The position numbers were made by a program, and so were the translations under genes. Positions 11,795-22,846 of a stretch of DNA of 64,000 bases are shown piece by piece. The stretch is from contig JASANC010003080.1 in the NCBI GenBank assembly GCA_030248135.1, forward strand, positions 1-64,000. The letters are read 5' to 3'. The stretch's first letter is position 1; every line of letters starts with the position of its first letter. The notes under the pieces were generated by a model. That model saw only the letters and a list, made by a program, of their open reading frames with translations, had not been told where the DNA came from and did no database searches. Origin of the DNA: Theristus sp. LFF4_11 (Eukaryota > Nematoda > Chromadorea > Monhysterida > Xyalidae).

Positions 11795-11946
11795 TCGAAA
11801 TCTATATCACATACACTAGGCTGATTGGTTGGTGGTGTCAGACTTAGACTCCGCCTCCACAGCAACCAGCGCATCACAGAAGGCGTGCATCACGTGATCA
11901 CCAATCAATCAGAAATTAGTGGTTTATGATACGAAGTTCGACTGCA
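11795..11946. mobile_element. TCAGCTGA-family hairpin MITE, diverged
   Basis: GCTGATTGGTTGGTGGTGTC and GTGATCACCAATCAATCAGA form the arms, with the family's ACTCCGCCTCCACAGCAA spacer between them. The right end is GAAGTTCGACTG. A second half-copy (ACTGATTGGTTAGTGAACAC) lies at about 11550. Confidence 0.6.
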
Positions 11947-11999
11947 CGCTGTTGATGTTTCAAACACGCGTAAAAAGGTTACTGACAAGACAAGTGTAT

Positions 12000-12290
12000 A
12001 TACTAAGCCCAGAGGGTCCTCCTTACTATACTACTAAAAACACTTTTTGGCAAAGTCCATATTTTTGTGGACTTTCACATGACTTTCGTTCATTTTCGTC
12101 GTGTGTATAAAACCAGAAACTGCATTAATGGCAATCTGAGCCATGTCGGTCGTGCTGATGTTTCACAGCGATTTAGTAACACCAATTAATGCAATTGGGC
12201 ACCATAAGATAATCTAAAGGTTTAGCTATACTACTAAAACGGTTTTTTGGCAGAGTCCCTTTGGGGGCTTCTAAAAAAAACACGATGCTG
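12000..12290 (+). repeat. Two-hairpin repeat units, two copies
   Basis: CTATACTACTAAAAACACTT with hairpin AAAGTCC...GGACTTT occurs at about 12020-12075. GCTGATGTTTCACAGCGA occurs at about 12153. A second CTATACTACTAAAACGGTTT with AGTCCCTTTGGGGGCTTC follows at 12225-12275. Confidence 0.6.
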
Positions 12291-12584
12291 CATATGTGTT
12301 GAGTTCTGAAATGCTTCTGCGACAGGTAGCGCTTCGTTCTCTCTTCTCTGTTGCATGCATTGTACCTATGCGGTTGATTGTTTAATTTTTAATTTATTTT
12401 AAAGAACCACATATACATACAGTTGATGATGGACATTTATTGTAAGTGTCTAACAGTAATTAAAGCATGCTTGTTCAAACCTGTCTTTTTCGCATAATAA
12501 TGAGCCTGCGCAGTTTTGAATCACAGCAGGAAGAACGAATGCATCGGGGTTTTATTAAAATGAAATACCGCATTTGTGGCTGAA

Positions 12585-12780
12585 TACGGAATGGCCGAGT
12601 AAAAATAGCAGCTTTTTTCAGGGTGCAAGGGGCGCGCGAAATTTGAATGAATGAAAAACCACGTTCAGAAACCAAAGTGCGTGCTAATTTTGACGCGTTT
12701 TTCAGACTAATGGATTCTTCATGTTTATTCTGCTCATTCTTTCTCACTTGGGCACATGATTAGGAATTATGTTGGCATTT
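12585..12780. mobile_element. GTATGGCCGATTAAAC-family MITE, 5' part
   Basis: TACGGAATGGCCGAGTAAAA is followed by CAGCTTTTTTCAGGGTGCAA, GGCGCGCGAAATTTGAATGA and AATTTTGACGCGTTTTTCAG, in the same order as in the full copies. The far terminus (ATTCGGCCATACTG) is missing. Confidence 0.7.
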
Positions 12781-12894
12781 TTGTAAAACACAAACTGTTG
12801 CCTTGTTCTTCCATTTTCTGCTAAATAATGTTATCCATTTTTTCTGTGGTACATCTTTCTATTATTTTCTAATTGATGCAACGGTGACACGTCA

Positions 12895-13062
12895 ACTCCG
12901 GCCCACGCATTTCCGGCCCACGCATTAGCGTCCCGACATATCCGGCCCACCCATTACCGGCCCACCCATTACCGTCCCACCCGTTACCGGCCCGACATTT
13001 CCGGCCCACTAATTTCCGGCCCACTCATTTCCGGCCCGCCCATTACCGGCCCACCCCAATAA
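12895..13062 (-). repeat. 15-bp GGCC minisatellite, left arm of an inverted pair
   Basis: About eleven units of roughly 15 bp of the form CCGGCCCACCCATTA, with variants (GCGTCCCGACATAT). The array is the inverse of the one at 13632-13796; the inner ends also pair (CCACCCCAATAAT with ATTATTGGGCTGG), with about 560 bp of spacer. Confidence 0.8.
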
Positions 13063-13631
13063 TCAGTTCTTCCTTCGCTGTTTTTTGCCACGGACAACGA
13101 GAATGAACTAAAACCGCACTCTAAACAGTACTGCCTGCTCACCGACATGCTTTCAACAAAAATACTTAATTTTTTTATTTCAGTTTTTGTTTTCGTTTCG
13201 CTCCGATTTGTTCATGACATTGGAAAAAAGTTTCAGTTTGAATTTCGTCGATGAATCAGCTGATGTGTTTTTATTTATTGCTCTGTTCCGTGTGTGCTTG
13301 TATGCCAGTATCTGCTCGTCTATCTTTCGCCTGAAAATAAAAATTGTCAAAAAAATCTGTCAATAACAAAGTTCACACAAAATTCTGGGCCAAAAATTAT
13401 GTAAGTTACATTTTTTGGGAAGAGCCTTTTCAACCCATTTTCAGAAGAAAGTAGTTTTGATGAATAAAATTTACTTTTTTAATTGATTAAAAACAATAAT
13501 TGAAAACATCCGATTAAAAAAGAAATTAAAAAATGCGAACCCCAATTCAAAGTGTTACCGCCTGCAAAAATGAGTGAGTTTCTTAATGAAATATAGCGGT
13601 GGGTGGCGGTTGAAGTCACTGGAAGCGAATT

Positions 13632-13796
13632 ATTGGGCTGGGCCGGTAATGGGTGGGCCGGAAATGAGTGGGCCGGAAATGGATGGGACGCAGATAAACG
13701 GGGCCGGTAATGGGTGGGCCGGAAATGGATGGGCCGGTAATGAGTGGGCCGGAAATGGTGGGCCGGAAACGCGTGGGCCGGAAATAACGGGACGCA
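13632..13796 (+). repeat. 15-bp GGCC minisatellite, right arm of an inverted pair
   Basis: Units read GGGCCGGTAATGGGT or GGGCCGGAAATGAGT with period 15. Because 15 is a multiple of three the array stays open in two strands, which explains the Trp/Gly/Asn-rich and Pro-rich ORFs here. I do not take them as genes. Confidence 0.8.
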
Positions 13797-13859
13797 AATG
13801 AACGCACGCCGATGCAACCCGTCTAGTTATAGCTAATCACTCCTCTTGATCTTTTTGTA

Positions 13860-16085
13860 TTATGCATACGTAGGCTGATGTTTCACTGCTAATTGAAGAT
13901 TGGAGGGTAAAATAGGAACCGCTTGCCATTCTTTCTTAACGTTCTATACTACTGAAATCATTTTTTAACAAAGTCCGCTTCAGGACTTTCATAAGGCGAA
14001 AACATCATTCAGTATATTCTCCGTGCGCACAGATGTTGTTCTAAGATGTTGTGTGCAAACTAAACTAATCGTGTCCGTGCATTAAGATAGCACACGCCAC
14101 ACGATTTCTAAATCGGGTGGCCATATTTTAAGGGTCGCACAAAAAAACTGATTGCTAAATCCCACTATAGGAAACAACACTATTCCGCATAAACTTTGTG
14201 TCCAGCTCAAACTATCAGGGCACTGAGCCCTGCTCTCAAAATAACTAGGCAATCCCACTGCTTGCATATTGAAACTGCTGTTCTTTTGTGAAAGAATATA
14301 AACATGTATATACCTACGCTGATGTTTCACAGCGAATGTAAGATACTGAAGCGACTGCTGTCACGTCAACATTATTTTTTACCCCATTCTCTACTACTGA
14401 ATCATTTTTTTGGCAAAGTCCTTTCGAGGACTTTAGCATGTTTGAAATTCTTTGAATGTTTTTTTCTTGGAAATAATTTGCTTTTACAGGCAAAACGCAA
14501 AATACAGGACAGAACACTGCAAAAACGCATAACACGAGGCGACACATTCATCAACCGACATGAATTAACCATAACTAACTTATTTGTTTGCCATGTGTGT
14601 CTTGTATGTACCCAATGATTCGCTGATGTTTCAGCCAGACATAACATCCGTCTGTGCTGATAGTTTACATTGGTAAACGTTGCTGTATTGCCTGCCCAAA
14701 TAATCTGTGTGAATAAGCTGATGTTTCACAGCGATTATATTAAAGATTTGGTTCAAGATACGAACTATCAATACCCGATAACTTTATGGCCATTTTTTTG
14801 CAAAGTCCATGTGAGGACTTACATAAAAGTATAACAACATATTTAAAAAATTTTAAATATTTTATTACGCTTTTTTTACATAACCAAGTTATATTTACTA
14901 ATTGACTAATACTACTAATAGTAATTACTGAGGTAGCAGCTGAATGTGTGCTTTCAGCAATTACTCCACACTGCTGATGTTTCACGGTGACCGTAAATGT
15001 GGTAGTTAATTGTAGTTTTTAGAAGCACCAGTTTCATGTATTGATAAAAAAGGATCCAAAGTAGGATCTCAAGCTGATGTTTCACAGCGAATATAAAACC
15101 GTATACTTAAAAAAAAGTACCGATCTTATTAGAAACCTGTTTGAAACACATACCTAGCGAATTCAGTGGCTGAATGCAGTGACATTGGTGAAATTGTGCT
15201 ACCAAAGGCCCCAAAGGGATGAGTTGGCGGTAATTTCATTACAAAAGGCTGTTACCAAAGGAAATCTCTGTGAAAAGTAGAAGTTTCTGCGACTTCCTTC
15301 CTGCCATGGAAGATGCATTTTTCCCACTACTATAAAAATGGTTTCCAAATAAACCCCCCCCCCCCCAAAAAAAATAATCCCCCCCCCCAAAACTAAACCC
15401 CCACCCCCAGAAGTCGCTGAAGAAATAAACCCCCATGGGGGTTTAATAGAGGTAATACGGTAGGTTCAATCGGTGAGTTTTTTTAATACGGGCCGGAACT
15501 TTAGACCATAAATATTTTTTGGCAAGTTCCTTTTTTGGGACTTTCAGACATGCACGTTTCACATCCGTTTTGGAACACTCAAAAAGCGTTTGTTTCTAGT
15601 CATGATGTCCAAACGACATGCTGCATTATTACAAAGTGTGAAGAGAACTACTGTTTCGCTGATGTTTCAGGCAGACATAACATCCGTCTGTGCTGGTCAT
15701 CAGTTTGTTTGGCTGTACATACAGCCCGGGCCTTGCCGTACTGACGAGCCCCTGGGGGCCCGCGGTATACGCTTACCAGGCGAAACCGTAAGAAACAGTG
15801 CTTTTCACTCGTATTACAACTGTATGTTTTTCCCACATTTCAGGACCTTTTAAATTTTATGTCTATATTTGATAGTTGTAGTTATGAGAAGCAGCAGTTT
15901 CATGTGTTGATAAAAAAAGTTGTATCAGCAATCCAAACCAAAGTAGCATCGCAAGCTGATGTTTCACAGCGAATATAAGTACGATCAATCGGTGAGTTTC
16001 TTTCATTAAAGGGTCTGAAGTTTTATACACCTCTATACTACAAAATATTTTTTGACCAGTTCCTTTTTGGAACTTTCAGGTTTCA
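13860..16085 (+). repeat. Cluster of two-hairpin repeat units
   Basis: Motif 1, GCTGATGTTTCACAGCGA (or GTTTCAGCCAGACATAAC variants), occurs near 13872, 14318, 14622, 14716, 14973, 15073, 15659 and 15956. Motif 2 is a C/T-A-C-T-A-C-T-A/G-A-A lead followed by GGCAAAGTCC, a short loop and GGACTTT, near 13945, 14393, 14785, 15515 and 16045. Motif 1 can form a stem CGCTG/CAGCG and motif 2 a stem AAAGTCC/GGACTTT. Unit spacing varies from about 100 to 450 bp. No transposase is visible. A non-autonomous Helitron/Helentron-like family is one possibility, because a hairpin near a fixed end is typical of those; this is inference. Confidence 0.6.
15132..15460. mobile_element. Poly-C/G foldback element, 5' truncated
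   Basis: Its right end CCCCATGGGGGTTTAATAGA then GGTAATACGG matches the terminus of the complete copy at 35042-35478, and the interior (GGCCCCAAAGGGATGAGTTG, GGCTGTTACCAAAGGAAATC, GACTTCCTTCCTGCCATGG) is collinear with that copy in reverse. Runs of C at 15353-15385 lie in the interior. Confidence 0.65.
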
Positions 16086-16120
16086 CATCCATCTTGGAAC
16101 TCCAAAGGAGCGTTTTTTCT

Positions 16121-16330
16121 ACGGTATGGCCGATTAAACATGGCAGCTTTTTTCAGGGTTCAAGGAGCGCGCGAATTTTGAATGTAAGAAAAAAGACGTT
16201 CAGAAACCAATTTGTGTGCTAAATTTGACGCGTTTTTTTAAACTAACGGATTATTCGCGCTATTCTGTTTATTATTTTTCCGTTGCACACATGATTGGGA
16301 ATTATGTTTGTTTTTTTTAAAAAAAAAAAC
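16121..16330. mobile_element. GTATGGCCGATTAAAC-family MITE
   Basis: It begins TACGGTATGGCCGATTAAAC and runs through GACGCGTTTTTTTAAACTAA to ACACATGATTGGGAATTATG. It then changes to poly-A and a GGGGGCGGGCCCCCC palindrome, so the distal end has been replaced. Confidence 0.7.
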
Positions 16331-16489
16331 CCCTTGTTGGGGGCGGGCCCCCCTGGCCGGACGCCTCCTTTTTTCGGCCGGCCTGTTGTCGTAATGTCTA
16401 AACGACACACTGTATTATTACAAAGTGTGAAGAGATCTACCTTTAAAGGTAAATAGTTGCATAGTCGCCAAATGGGCTCGTGTACTATT

Positions 16490-16612
16490 CCGGCACACGA
16501 AATTCCGGCCCGAAGAATTCCGGCAGGTTCATTCCGGCCCGATGAATTCCGGCCCGAAGAATTCCGGCCCGAAGAATTCCGGCCCGGAGAGTTCCGGCCC
16601 GATGAATTTTCG
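16490..16612 (+). repeat. 15-bp GGCC minisatellite
   Basis: About eight units of GAATTCCGGCCCGAA, each carrying an EcoRI-like GAATTC and a GGCC core. The 15-bp period keeps an open 'EFRPE' reading frame on the plus strand and a Ser/Gly/Arg/Asn one on the minus strand; neither looks genuine. Confidence 0.8.
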
Positions 16613-17445
16613 CCAGTAAGAACATTATTAAACCACACGAAGTGATTTTTGGTAAATAAAACGTGAATAAATAAATTCATGCAGCTAGTTTGAAGCTTTG
16701 TTAGCTGTTTGTTTATTTGTTTGAGTTTCTGCACTACGTACAAATGTTCACATTCACAATACGGCGTTGGTATCTTTGGTATGCAGGTATATTCACAAAT
16801 GGGCCTTATTATTGTTGTGTATTGGCGCAATACATGTTCTTTTATAAATTTTAATTTTCTCACGTAATCTTTTCTGCGTTTTCTTACTTTTACGCATTCT
16901 TTTTTACTTTCAACAAGAGACCAAAAGCGTCACCTCTACCTGACCATGGTTTTAATGTAAAGAAATTCATTTTTTCAGCACAGCTGTTTCGCTGTGTAGA
17001 GTGGTATATAAAACTATTGAGTAAAAATATTGAACTGTGGCCTGCGGAATTCTAATAACAATTTTGACAAACAAAAAATTCTGATATATGGTTTTGTAGA
17101 GCTATAATAATGTCAGCTGCAAGACAGACACAATGTCCTGCGCCCATAACAATGAAACAAATCGGTAAACAGACAAATAAACAAACAAACAAATACCAAA
17201 ACTACAAACAATGGCCGCAACAACAACAACGTGTGGTATTTTACAACTTCAAACTGTGTGTGTTGTTCACTCAAAATCATTTGTGTTTCACTTGACACCT
17301 CACTGTAAATAGGAGATACCTGGATTGCTTGTGCAGGGAAAGATTTCAATTGCGTTGTTATAATCTGTGCTTGCTTATTTGAAAAAAACTAAGAAAATCA
17401 ATTCAAAGTTTATTTGCAAATAAATGAAATACTGTTTTGAAAATA

Positions 17446-17455
17446 TTTATTCCAG
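17446..17455 (+). promoter_or_regulatory. Splice acceptor 11 bases before the receptor start codon
   Basis: TTTATTCCAG ends 11 bp before the ATG at 17467. It may be the acceptor of a 5' UTR intron or of trans-splicing; no donor exon is identifiable, so the two cannot be told apart here. Confidence 0.4.
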
Positions 17456-17466
17456 CCGTTCCAACC

Positions 17467-20400
17467 ATGAACCTCAATGCAATTTCCATAACTCTGGCCT
17501 TCGAATTCGTCTTTATACAAACAGCGACCAGCTGTGATTACTTCTCACAACTAATCTCGCTAAACTGTGCGTCCGATTTGACTGGTTTCCTGAAAGTCAA
17601 CTCGAAACAACTCAACTTTCATCCGCCACTGCAAGACGCCGAGAAATTCTGCAAACTTTACGCGAAATACCGTACTTGCACGGCGGCGGTCTCGACACGA
17701 TGTCGGCTTACGGTAGCAAACTGGCTAGAGAGCCTCTACGATCAGATGTGCGCCGTTGAGGTAAAAAATAGAGTGAGCATTGATGAGAAAAACGGTTTTT
17801 TAACAAAAAAACTTTTCAGATTTGTTTGAGCTCAGTCGACGGTTTTTTTTTGCCAACGCTCCAGAAACGGCTCTTGCTTTTACATACCCAAGCCAAGAGC
17901 GGTTGTTACATAACCACGGGCGGTTCTTACTTGTCTAAAGCCATGTCGACGCATCGAGAATGTCCAACCAAATTGCAGTCGAACTCTAAATTATGGGAAA
18001 TCAACTGATTGGTTGGTTGGTCACGTGATACATGTTTTCTGTTCAGGCATTGTGGTTGTGGCGGAGTTTGGTTTGCACAGAAAGCATGCATACCGTAATG
18101 ATTAAGGATTCAGCTGATTCCCTATAATTTAGAGTTCAACAGTACATCTATTCACTGATATGCAGCAAATCAGAGGGTGCCCACAAAAGTCATTTTGATA
18201 ACAAAAACTATCATTCGAAAACGCACAGACACTCCGTCAACTGCGCACACAGGCGCTCTGCTTCCGTCGAATGAACGGCGACGAGCGAATGAAGGTGATT
18301 CATAATATTTTTTAAAATTTTTTATAAAGTTTTCAACAATACTTTGACGAATAAGAAAAAAAATGTAGAATTTCAGAAAATAAAAAATACTATTTTTATC
18401 ATTTTTTTCGCAAGGCCTGCTTCCAAAACGCGACCGTGATGCTGCGCCGACACAGCTGGCAGAATCACACGGACGTGACGACGTTCGATGAGGCGTGCGC
18501 TTCTATGCAGCATCACCTCGACTGCATTCAGGTGGGGTTGAGGTTGTGATGATGAAACAGTTCAGAATGGCCGAATAAATAGGGCAGTCCTTGTATTCTC
18601 CCATCAAGGGTGGGATCAGGCGCAGACTAGGAGTGTTGTCTTTTTGACGCTGAGAGAATTCACCGATCATGTGTGCAAGGGAGAACGAATGAATAGCACA
18701 GCACGACGCACGAATCAAGTGGTTTAAAGTAAAACACGTCAACTTTGACACACAATTGGGTTTCTGAACGTCTTTTTTCTTACATTCAAATTTCGCGCAC
18801 TCATTGTACCCTGAAAACGCTGTGCCATGTTTAATCGGCCCTACCGTCGTAAAGTCGATTCGACCGAGCCTGTCGTTTAGAGGCGCAAGTTAGATACAGT
18901 TGATTCGTTGCAATCTGTCGTTCAGGGACAGTCGGACGATTTACTATACAGTCGAACTCTAAATTAAAGGGAATCAGCTGATTGGTTGGTGGTCTCGTGA
19001 TGCGCTTTCTGTGCAGGCATATTGCTGAGGAGCGTCGTCTGTCGGAGTCTGACGTTCATTGACAGTGATTTTAAGTGATATACTACTTCTGTATTCAAGC
19101 ATATAAGCGTGTCGTAAATTAACGTAGCAGCGACTAAAGGAAATGACAAATGACAAATTTTTCCTTGATACAATAATCGAGGCTGTATTTCCTTCCCAGT
19201 CACGTGGTTTCACGGTGAAATGTCCGTTGGCAGCGAAACTTCAAAAGTCCCTCCTCGACCATCTCGTGCCGGAATGCGACCTACGGTATCCGAAACAAAG
19301 CGGCACCGTCGGTTGGTGTGGTGTGGTGATCCTGATATTCAATTTAAAAATTTTCGTTTTTTTTAATAATTCAATTCAATTTCGCACTGAGAAAATAACA
19401 GGAGCAAAAACGTCGCACAAATTCACAACCGTGTGGAGCATAATGTAGCGGAACAATTAGCCGTTTATTATGACGAATGATTTAGCGTGACATTAGAGTA
19501 ACATTCAGCGTAATATAATTGTTTTACGTATGTAAATATTCAGCGCAACATTCGAAAAGAAACAACCTCAAAACAGTGCGACGTTGCAACGACATCTAAA
19601 CAACAAGGAGATCTACAGTAAAATCCAACAGTGCACTAAAAATTTCTCCAGTGTCCACCGTTGTTCGGTGGATCGCATCATTTTGACCACGCCAACTTTG
19701 ACAGACAGATTCTCACCAACAACCTTTATACATTTTTCTCCTTCGCAGCCCCGCCCACCTACACGAGCGCCTTCTGGACGGTGGTCGAGTGGTCGGCACT
19801 TGTATACGCGACCCTGAGCGTCCCACTGATCCTGTTCGTCAGTTTCGTCCTGCAAAACCGTCGCAAATTAGAGCTCTCGCGTCCAATCTACCTGATCTTC
19901 GCCACGCAATTAGTCGTGAATCTACTGCTACTCATCTGGCTGTACGCTTTTGTCGTGTGGCCAAGTTGGGCGTGGTTTCGCGGCGGCTACTTCCGGATGC
20001 CGCCCGCATTGTCCGCGACCGTCGACGCGTTGATGTGGACGTTGTACGGGGCGCACATGACGCTGGCGCTGTGTATGGCGACCAATCGATACACGACGAT
20101 CGTGTTGAGGAAGAATGCGGTTGTTTGTTGTTGTTGTTGGCGGTTTTAAGCGAGGTTTTTCAGCGAAGCGTCAGGAACGCCTATGAGTTGCGCGCACATC
20201 GAGTTTTATCTGTCGTTAAGTCCCTATACACCCCTCGGCGGGCCTAGATCCCCCGAACGCACAGCCAAGAGACAGACGCAGTCAGCTGATTGGTTGGTCG
20301 GTGATCACGCGATGCATGCTTTCTCTGTAGGGCAGACTCCACCTCCACAGCAAGACGCCTGCACCGAACGCATATGCATCACGTGTGATCACCAGCCAAT

Positions 20401-22264
20401 CAGCTGATTGCCCACAATTAATAGCTGTTCGTTCATATGTTGCAGTGGTGGACCACCAAAACGACGTACTCGCTTTGCGCTCTCCTCTGTGCGCTGTCAT
20501 TGACTGTGGGCGTACCGCGATTCATCTGTCGAGTTCAGTATCAGAAAATTGTGCCGAAAAAAATTCTCGATGACGATCCGTTGTATGGCGATGAGGAGCT
20601 GAGGGAGTTTCAGGTTTGTTCGAATGTGTTTTTTTAATTACTGGGGAAAGATGTTTTTGGAAACTGTGCAAGACTGCAATTCAGATTGCATGTTTGTTTA
20701 AACGGGTCACTTTTTACAACACACAATGCAAGCGAAACTTTCAAGAAAGTAGAACGAATGTATTTCCTAAGTAGGCCCGGGTCACTCAGGCTAATTTGAA
20801 TTCCCACATAAGGATTGAAACTACTTTTCTTTTGTCTGCAAACGCAATGAGCCAATAAAAAAACAATAATACCAGGTACGGTAATTGCCAGAATCACAGC
20901 CAGTTCGACATTTTTGTCGCATTCTTCAATCAAAGACACCCCTCATTGCGCAATAATACCTTCTCAGCCATCACCCAACGAAGTCGCCACAACAACCACT
21001 GACCTTGGCGTCCAACTTCTGCCCGACCTGGCCGAATGCCACACGGTGTACCATCACCTGGAGATGTGCGTCCGCCTCGCCACGGTCACTGCGGGCGTGC
21101 TGCTGTACATTGCCGTAGGCGCAAAGTTTCTCGCCACCACGGGCGGCATTCGTCCGGACGTGCGACGCATCGAGGCGCAACCGACCGCGGCCGCGTTTGT
21201 TCGTGGCGCTTTTGTTGTTGTTGTGCTTGGAAATAATGTTGAAAGTTATTGCGTTTTTTTTGGTGAATTTATGTTGACATTCTTTGTACAATCAGAATTT
21301 TCAATTCGGACTGTAGCCAATCAATCATGCAGCGGGCTGAACTCAAATAACAATTATTATTACTCAAATTATTGGCAATGTAAAGGTACAGTATGCTTGT
21401 TTAAACCAGTCACTTTTTTTCTCAGAATACAGAATTTCAGGAAAGGAGTACATGTAAGAATGGTTTGGAGTTAATCACAAAAATACATACATTGTAAGTT
21501 ATTTGATTTCCACAAAACCCGTTACAACTTCTACTGCGTTTAATTCACAGTTTCGCAAGCAAGTGCTCTGTATTCCGCGAACAGTAAAGTGACAGGTCTA
21601 AACAAACACACAAAAAACTAGAAAATTCCAGGTGAGCTCGATCGCCAGCATCTTCCTGGCTGGCCTCGCGACACTCGGCAGCGTTTTGACGGACATGCAC
21701 CAGCACGGGCACGCCCACTTTGCAGCGTGCACCACACTGCTCATAGTCGCCTGTTGTACGCCGCCGTGGGCGCTGATTGGTTCGTTTGGAGAGTTTTGCT
21801 TCCGTTTTTTTTTTGTAATTTTTGTGTTTTTTCGACTCTTCATAATATGCTTAGTCTGAGGACCTTGCATTTGGTTTTAAGAGCAGTAATGTGGAGCAGC
21901 ATTCATGGAGCAGTATTTCGTGACGCGTAGCTAAACGTCACGAAATACTGATTCATGAATGCTGCTTGAAACAGACACGCGCATTCACAGCAAGCAGGCG
22001 CGCGTGTATCAGCGTTTTGCGTTTTGTGCCAGTGCGTTTGTTTGTGACTGTGCGTGCAGTACTGTTGTGCTATAGCCAGGTGTAATGTTTTCAGACGAGA
22101 ACTAAAAATAAGTTTTTTTACCAAAAAAACTAGGTTTCGTTGCCGAATTCCGCAAAGCGACACTGAAATCGATTGGAATTGGACGTGTGGAACTGCGGAA
22201 GGACACATTGTTCGGGAAAATGTCTGACTCGTTGTTCCGTTATGCTTATAACACGCATTTGTGA
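17467..22264 (+). CDS. Seven-transmembrane receptor-like protein with a cysteine-rich ectodomain
   Basis: Exons: 17467-17760, a short exon ending at about 18293 (ALCFRRMNGDERMK), 18415-18531, about 19201-19309, 19749-20119, 20446-20613, 20968-21198, 21632-21779 and 22134-22264; phases agree at each junction. The N-terminus is a signal peptide followed by about 12 cysteines in a pattern (FCKLYAKYRTC, CRLTV, DQMC, FDEACASMQHHLDC, VPEC) like the nematode T20D4.11/DUF19 domain. Seven hydrophobic segments follow: VEWSALVYATLSVPLILFV, IYLIFATQLVVNLLLLIWL, a third ending NRYTTIV (in the position of a DRY motif), SLCALLCALSLTVGVP, LATVTAGVLLYIAV, IASIFLAGLATLGSV and TLLIVACCTPPWALI. The tail is short and basic. 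A plasma-membrane chemoreceptor-type GPCR is likely. A phase-0 open stretch at 17821-17990 could be an extra exon but would give an odd cysteine count. Which 7TM family it belongs to is unclear. Confidence 0.75.
17976..18142. mobile_element. TCAGCTGA hairpin MITE in a receptor intron
   Basis: CAGTCGAACTCTAAATTATG and TATAATTTAGAGTTCAACAG mark the ends, with a right-flanking TA. The inner TACATG...CATGCATACCG arms are imperfect. Confidence 0.85.
18563..18848 (-). mobile_element. GTATGGCCGATTAAAC-family MITE, full length
   Basis: It runs from AGAATGGCCGAATAAATAGG to CCATGTTTAATCGGCCCTAC, so both inverted ends survive. The interior order is CATCAAGG(G)TGGGATCAGGC, GTTGTCTTTTTGACGC, ACACGTCAACTTTGACACAC, TTTCTGAACGTCTTTTTTCT. 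It lies in the intron after exon 18415-18531. Confidence 0.8.
18949..19062 (+). mobile_element. TCAGCTGA hairpin MITE, left half only
   Basis: The left terminus and arm are intact (CAGTCGAACTCTAAATTAAA...GCTGATTGGTTGGTGGTC). The sequence departs from the family after GGAGCGTCGTCTGTCGGAG, so the right arm has been lost. Confidence 0.75.
20197..20280 (-). mobile_element. tRNA-derived SINE, copy 3, truncated head
   Basis: Only CATCGAGTTTTATCTGTCGT, TATACACCCCTCGGCGGG and GATCCCCCGAACGCACAG remain (minus-strand tail and B-box region). The head is cut by the hairpin MITE that begins at about 20279. Confidence 0.65.
20279..20425. mobile_element. TCAGCTGA hairpin MITE inserted into a SINE
   Basis: The arms GTCAGCTGATTGGTTGGTCG and ACCAGCCAATCAGCTGATTG enclose CACGCGATGCATGC and GCATATGCATCACGTG. 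The position places it directly at the broken end of a SINE, in the intron before exon 20446-20613. Confidence 0.75.
21380..21605. mobile_element. MITE with AAACCAGTCACTTTTTTTCT ends
   Basis: The left part TTGTTTAAACCAGTCACTTT and the right part ACAGTAAAGTGACAGGTCTA are inverted, with TTCCGCGAAC near the right end. It is a diverged relative of the element at 7150-7385 and lies in the intron before exon 21632-21779. Confidence 0.5.
21895..21965. mobile_element. Small foldback, GCATTCATGAA family
   Basis: AGCATTCATGGAGCAGTATT and AATACTGATTCATGAATGCT are inverted around ACGCGTAGCTAAACGT. Related palindromes are at 23853-23920, 52617-52705 and 53435-53640. Confidence 0.7.
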
Positions 22265-22846
22265 ACACGGTTTTTTGGATTTTTCTGAACCTCCAAAAAT
22301 AAGTGATTGAAAGTGAGCATTATATTTTTTTGGTTGAAAATTGAGCACAAATTCTGTCAATTTGTACTCTTCAGTATCAGCCAATTGAAACGATTTTACT
22401 GAAATGAGTTACTTTTTATTTTGCTTTTTTTCAACAGCATAAAAAGAATAAAATTCAAAACTGAATATCAAACCGTATTATATCTAATATCTAAAATAAA
22501 GTTCTGAAGCGTAAAAAGGAACCGTAATATGAGAAAATGAATAACAAAACAAATGTGGAAATATAAAAAACAGTCCTCTGATTGGCTGTGGGCCGCTGAT
22601 GTTGTTGTGTAACGTTAGTTCTCACAATCATGTCAATTCTCACTTAAAATTGTTACGTTGATTCTCTCGTCAGCTGTCATGTTAAATCCTACGTTACCAG
22701 TGACACGTTGTTTCTCACGTTAATTGCGCCGGAAACTTTCACGTTAAAAGTCTTCTGATTATAGATCGTCCCCGCACGCATGAAGTAGGAATGCGACAGT
22801 GTAGCGTGCCCCCAGCCAATCAGCGTGCAGTACACTACATATCCCG
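22265..22846. other. Intergenic between receptor and Ly6-like gene (convergent)
   Basis: The two flanking genes converge on this stretch, so it should hold both 3' UTRs. I see AATAAA on the plus strand at 22447 and a run of CACGTTA/ACGTTA-type repeats at about 22610-22750, but no gene. Confidence 0.5.
22447..22452 (+). terminator. Candidate polyadenylation signal of the receptor gene
   Basis: AATAAA lies 183 bp after the receptor stop codon, with another AATAAA at about 22495. The distance is plausible for a short 3' UTR; no cleavage data are available. Confidence 0.4.

Noticed and set aside
16243..16863. 206-codon minus-strand ORF
   Set aside because: It runs through a MITE and a 15-bp minisatellite; the open frame follows from the repeat period being a multiple of three.
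17821..17990. Possible extra receptor exon (ICLSSVDGFFLP...)
   Set aside because: It has an acceptor and starts in phase but has no convincing donor before a MITE, adds an odd number of cysteines, and skipping it gives a clean phase-0 join.
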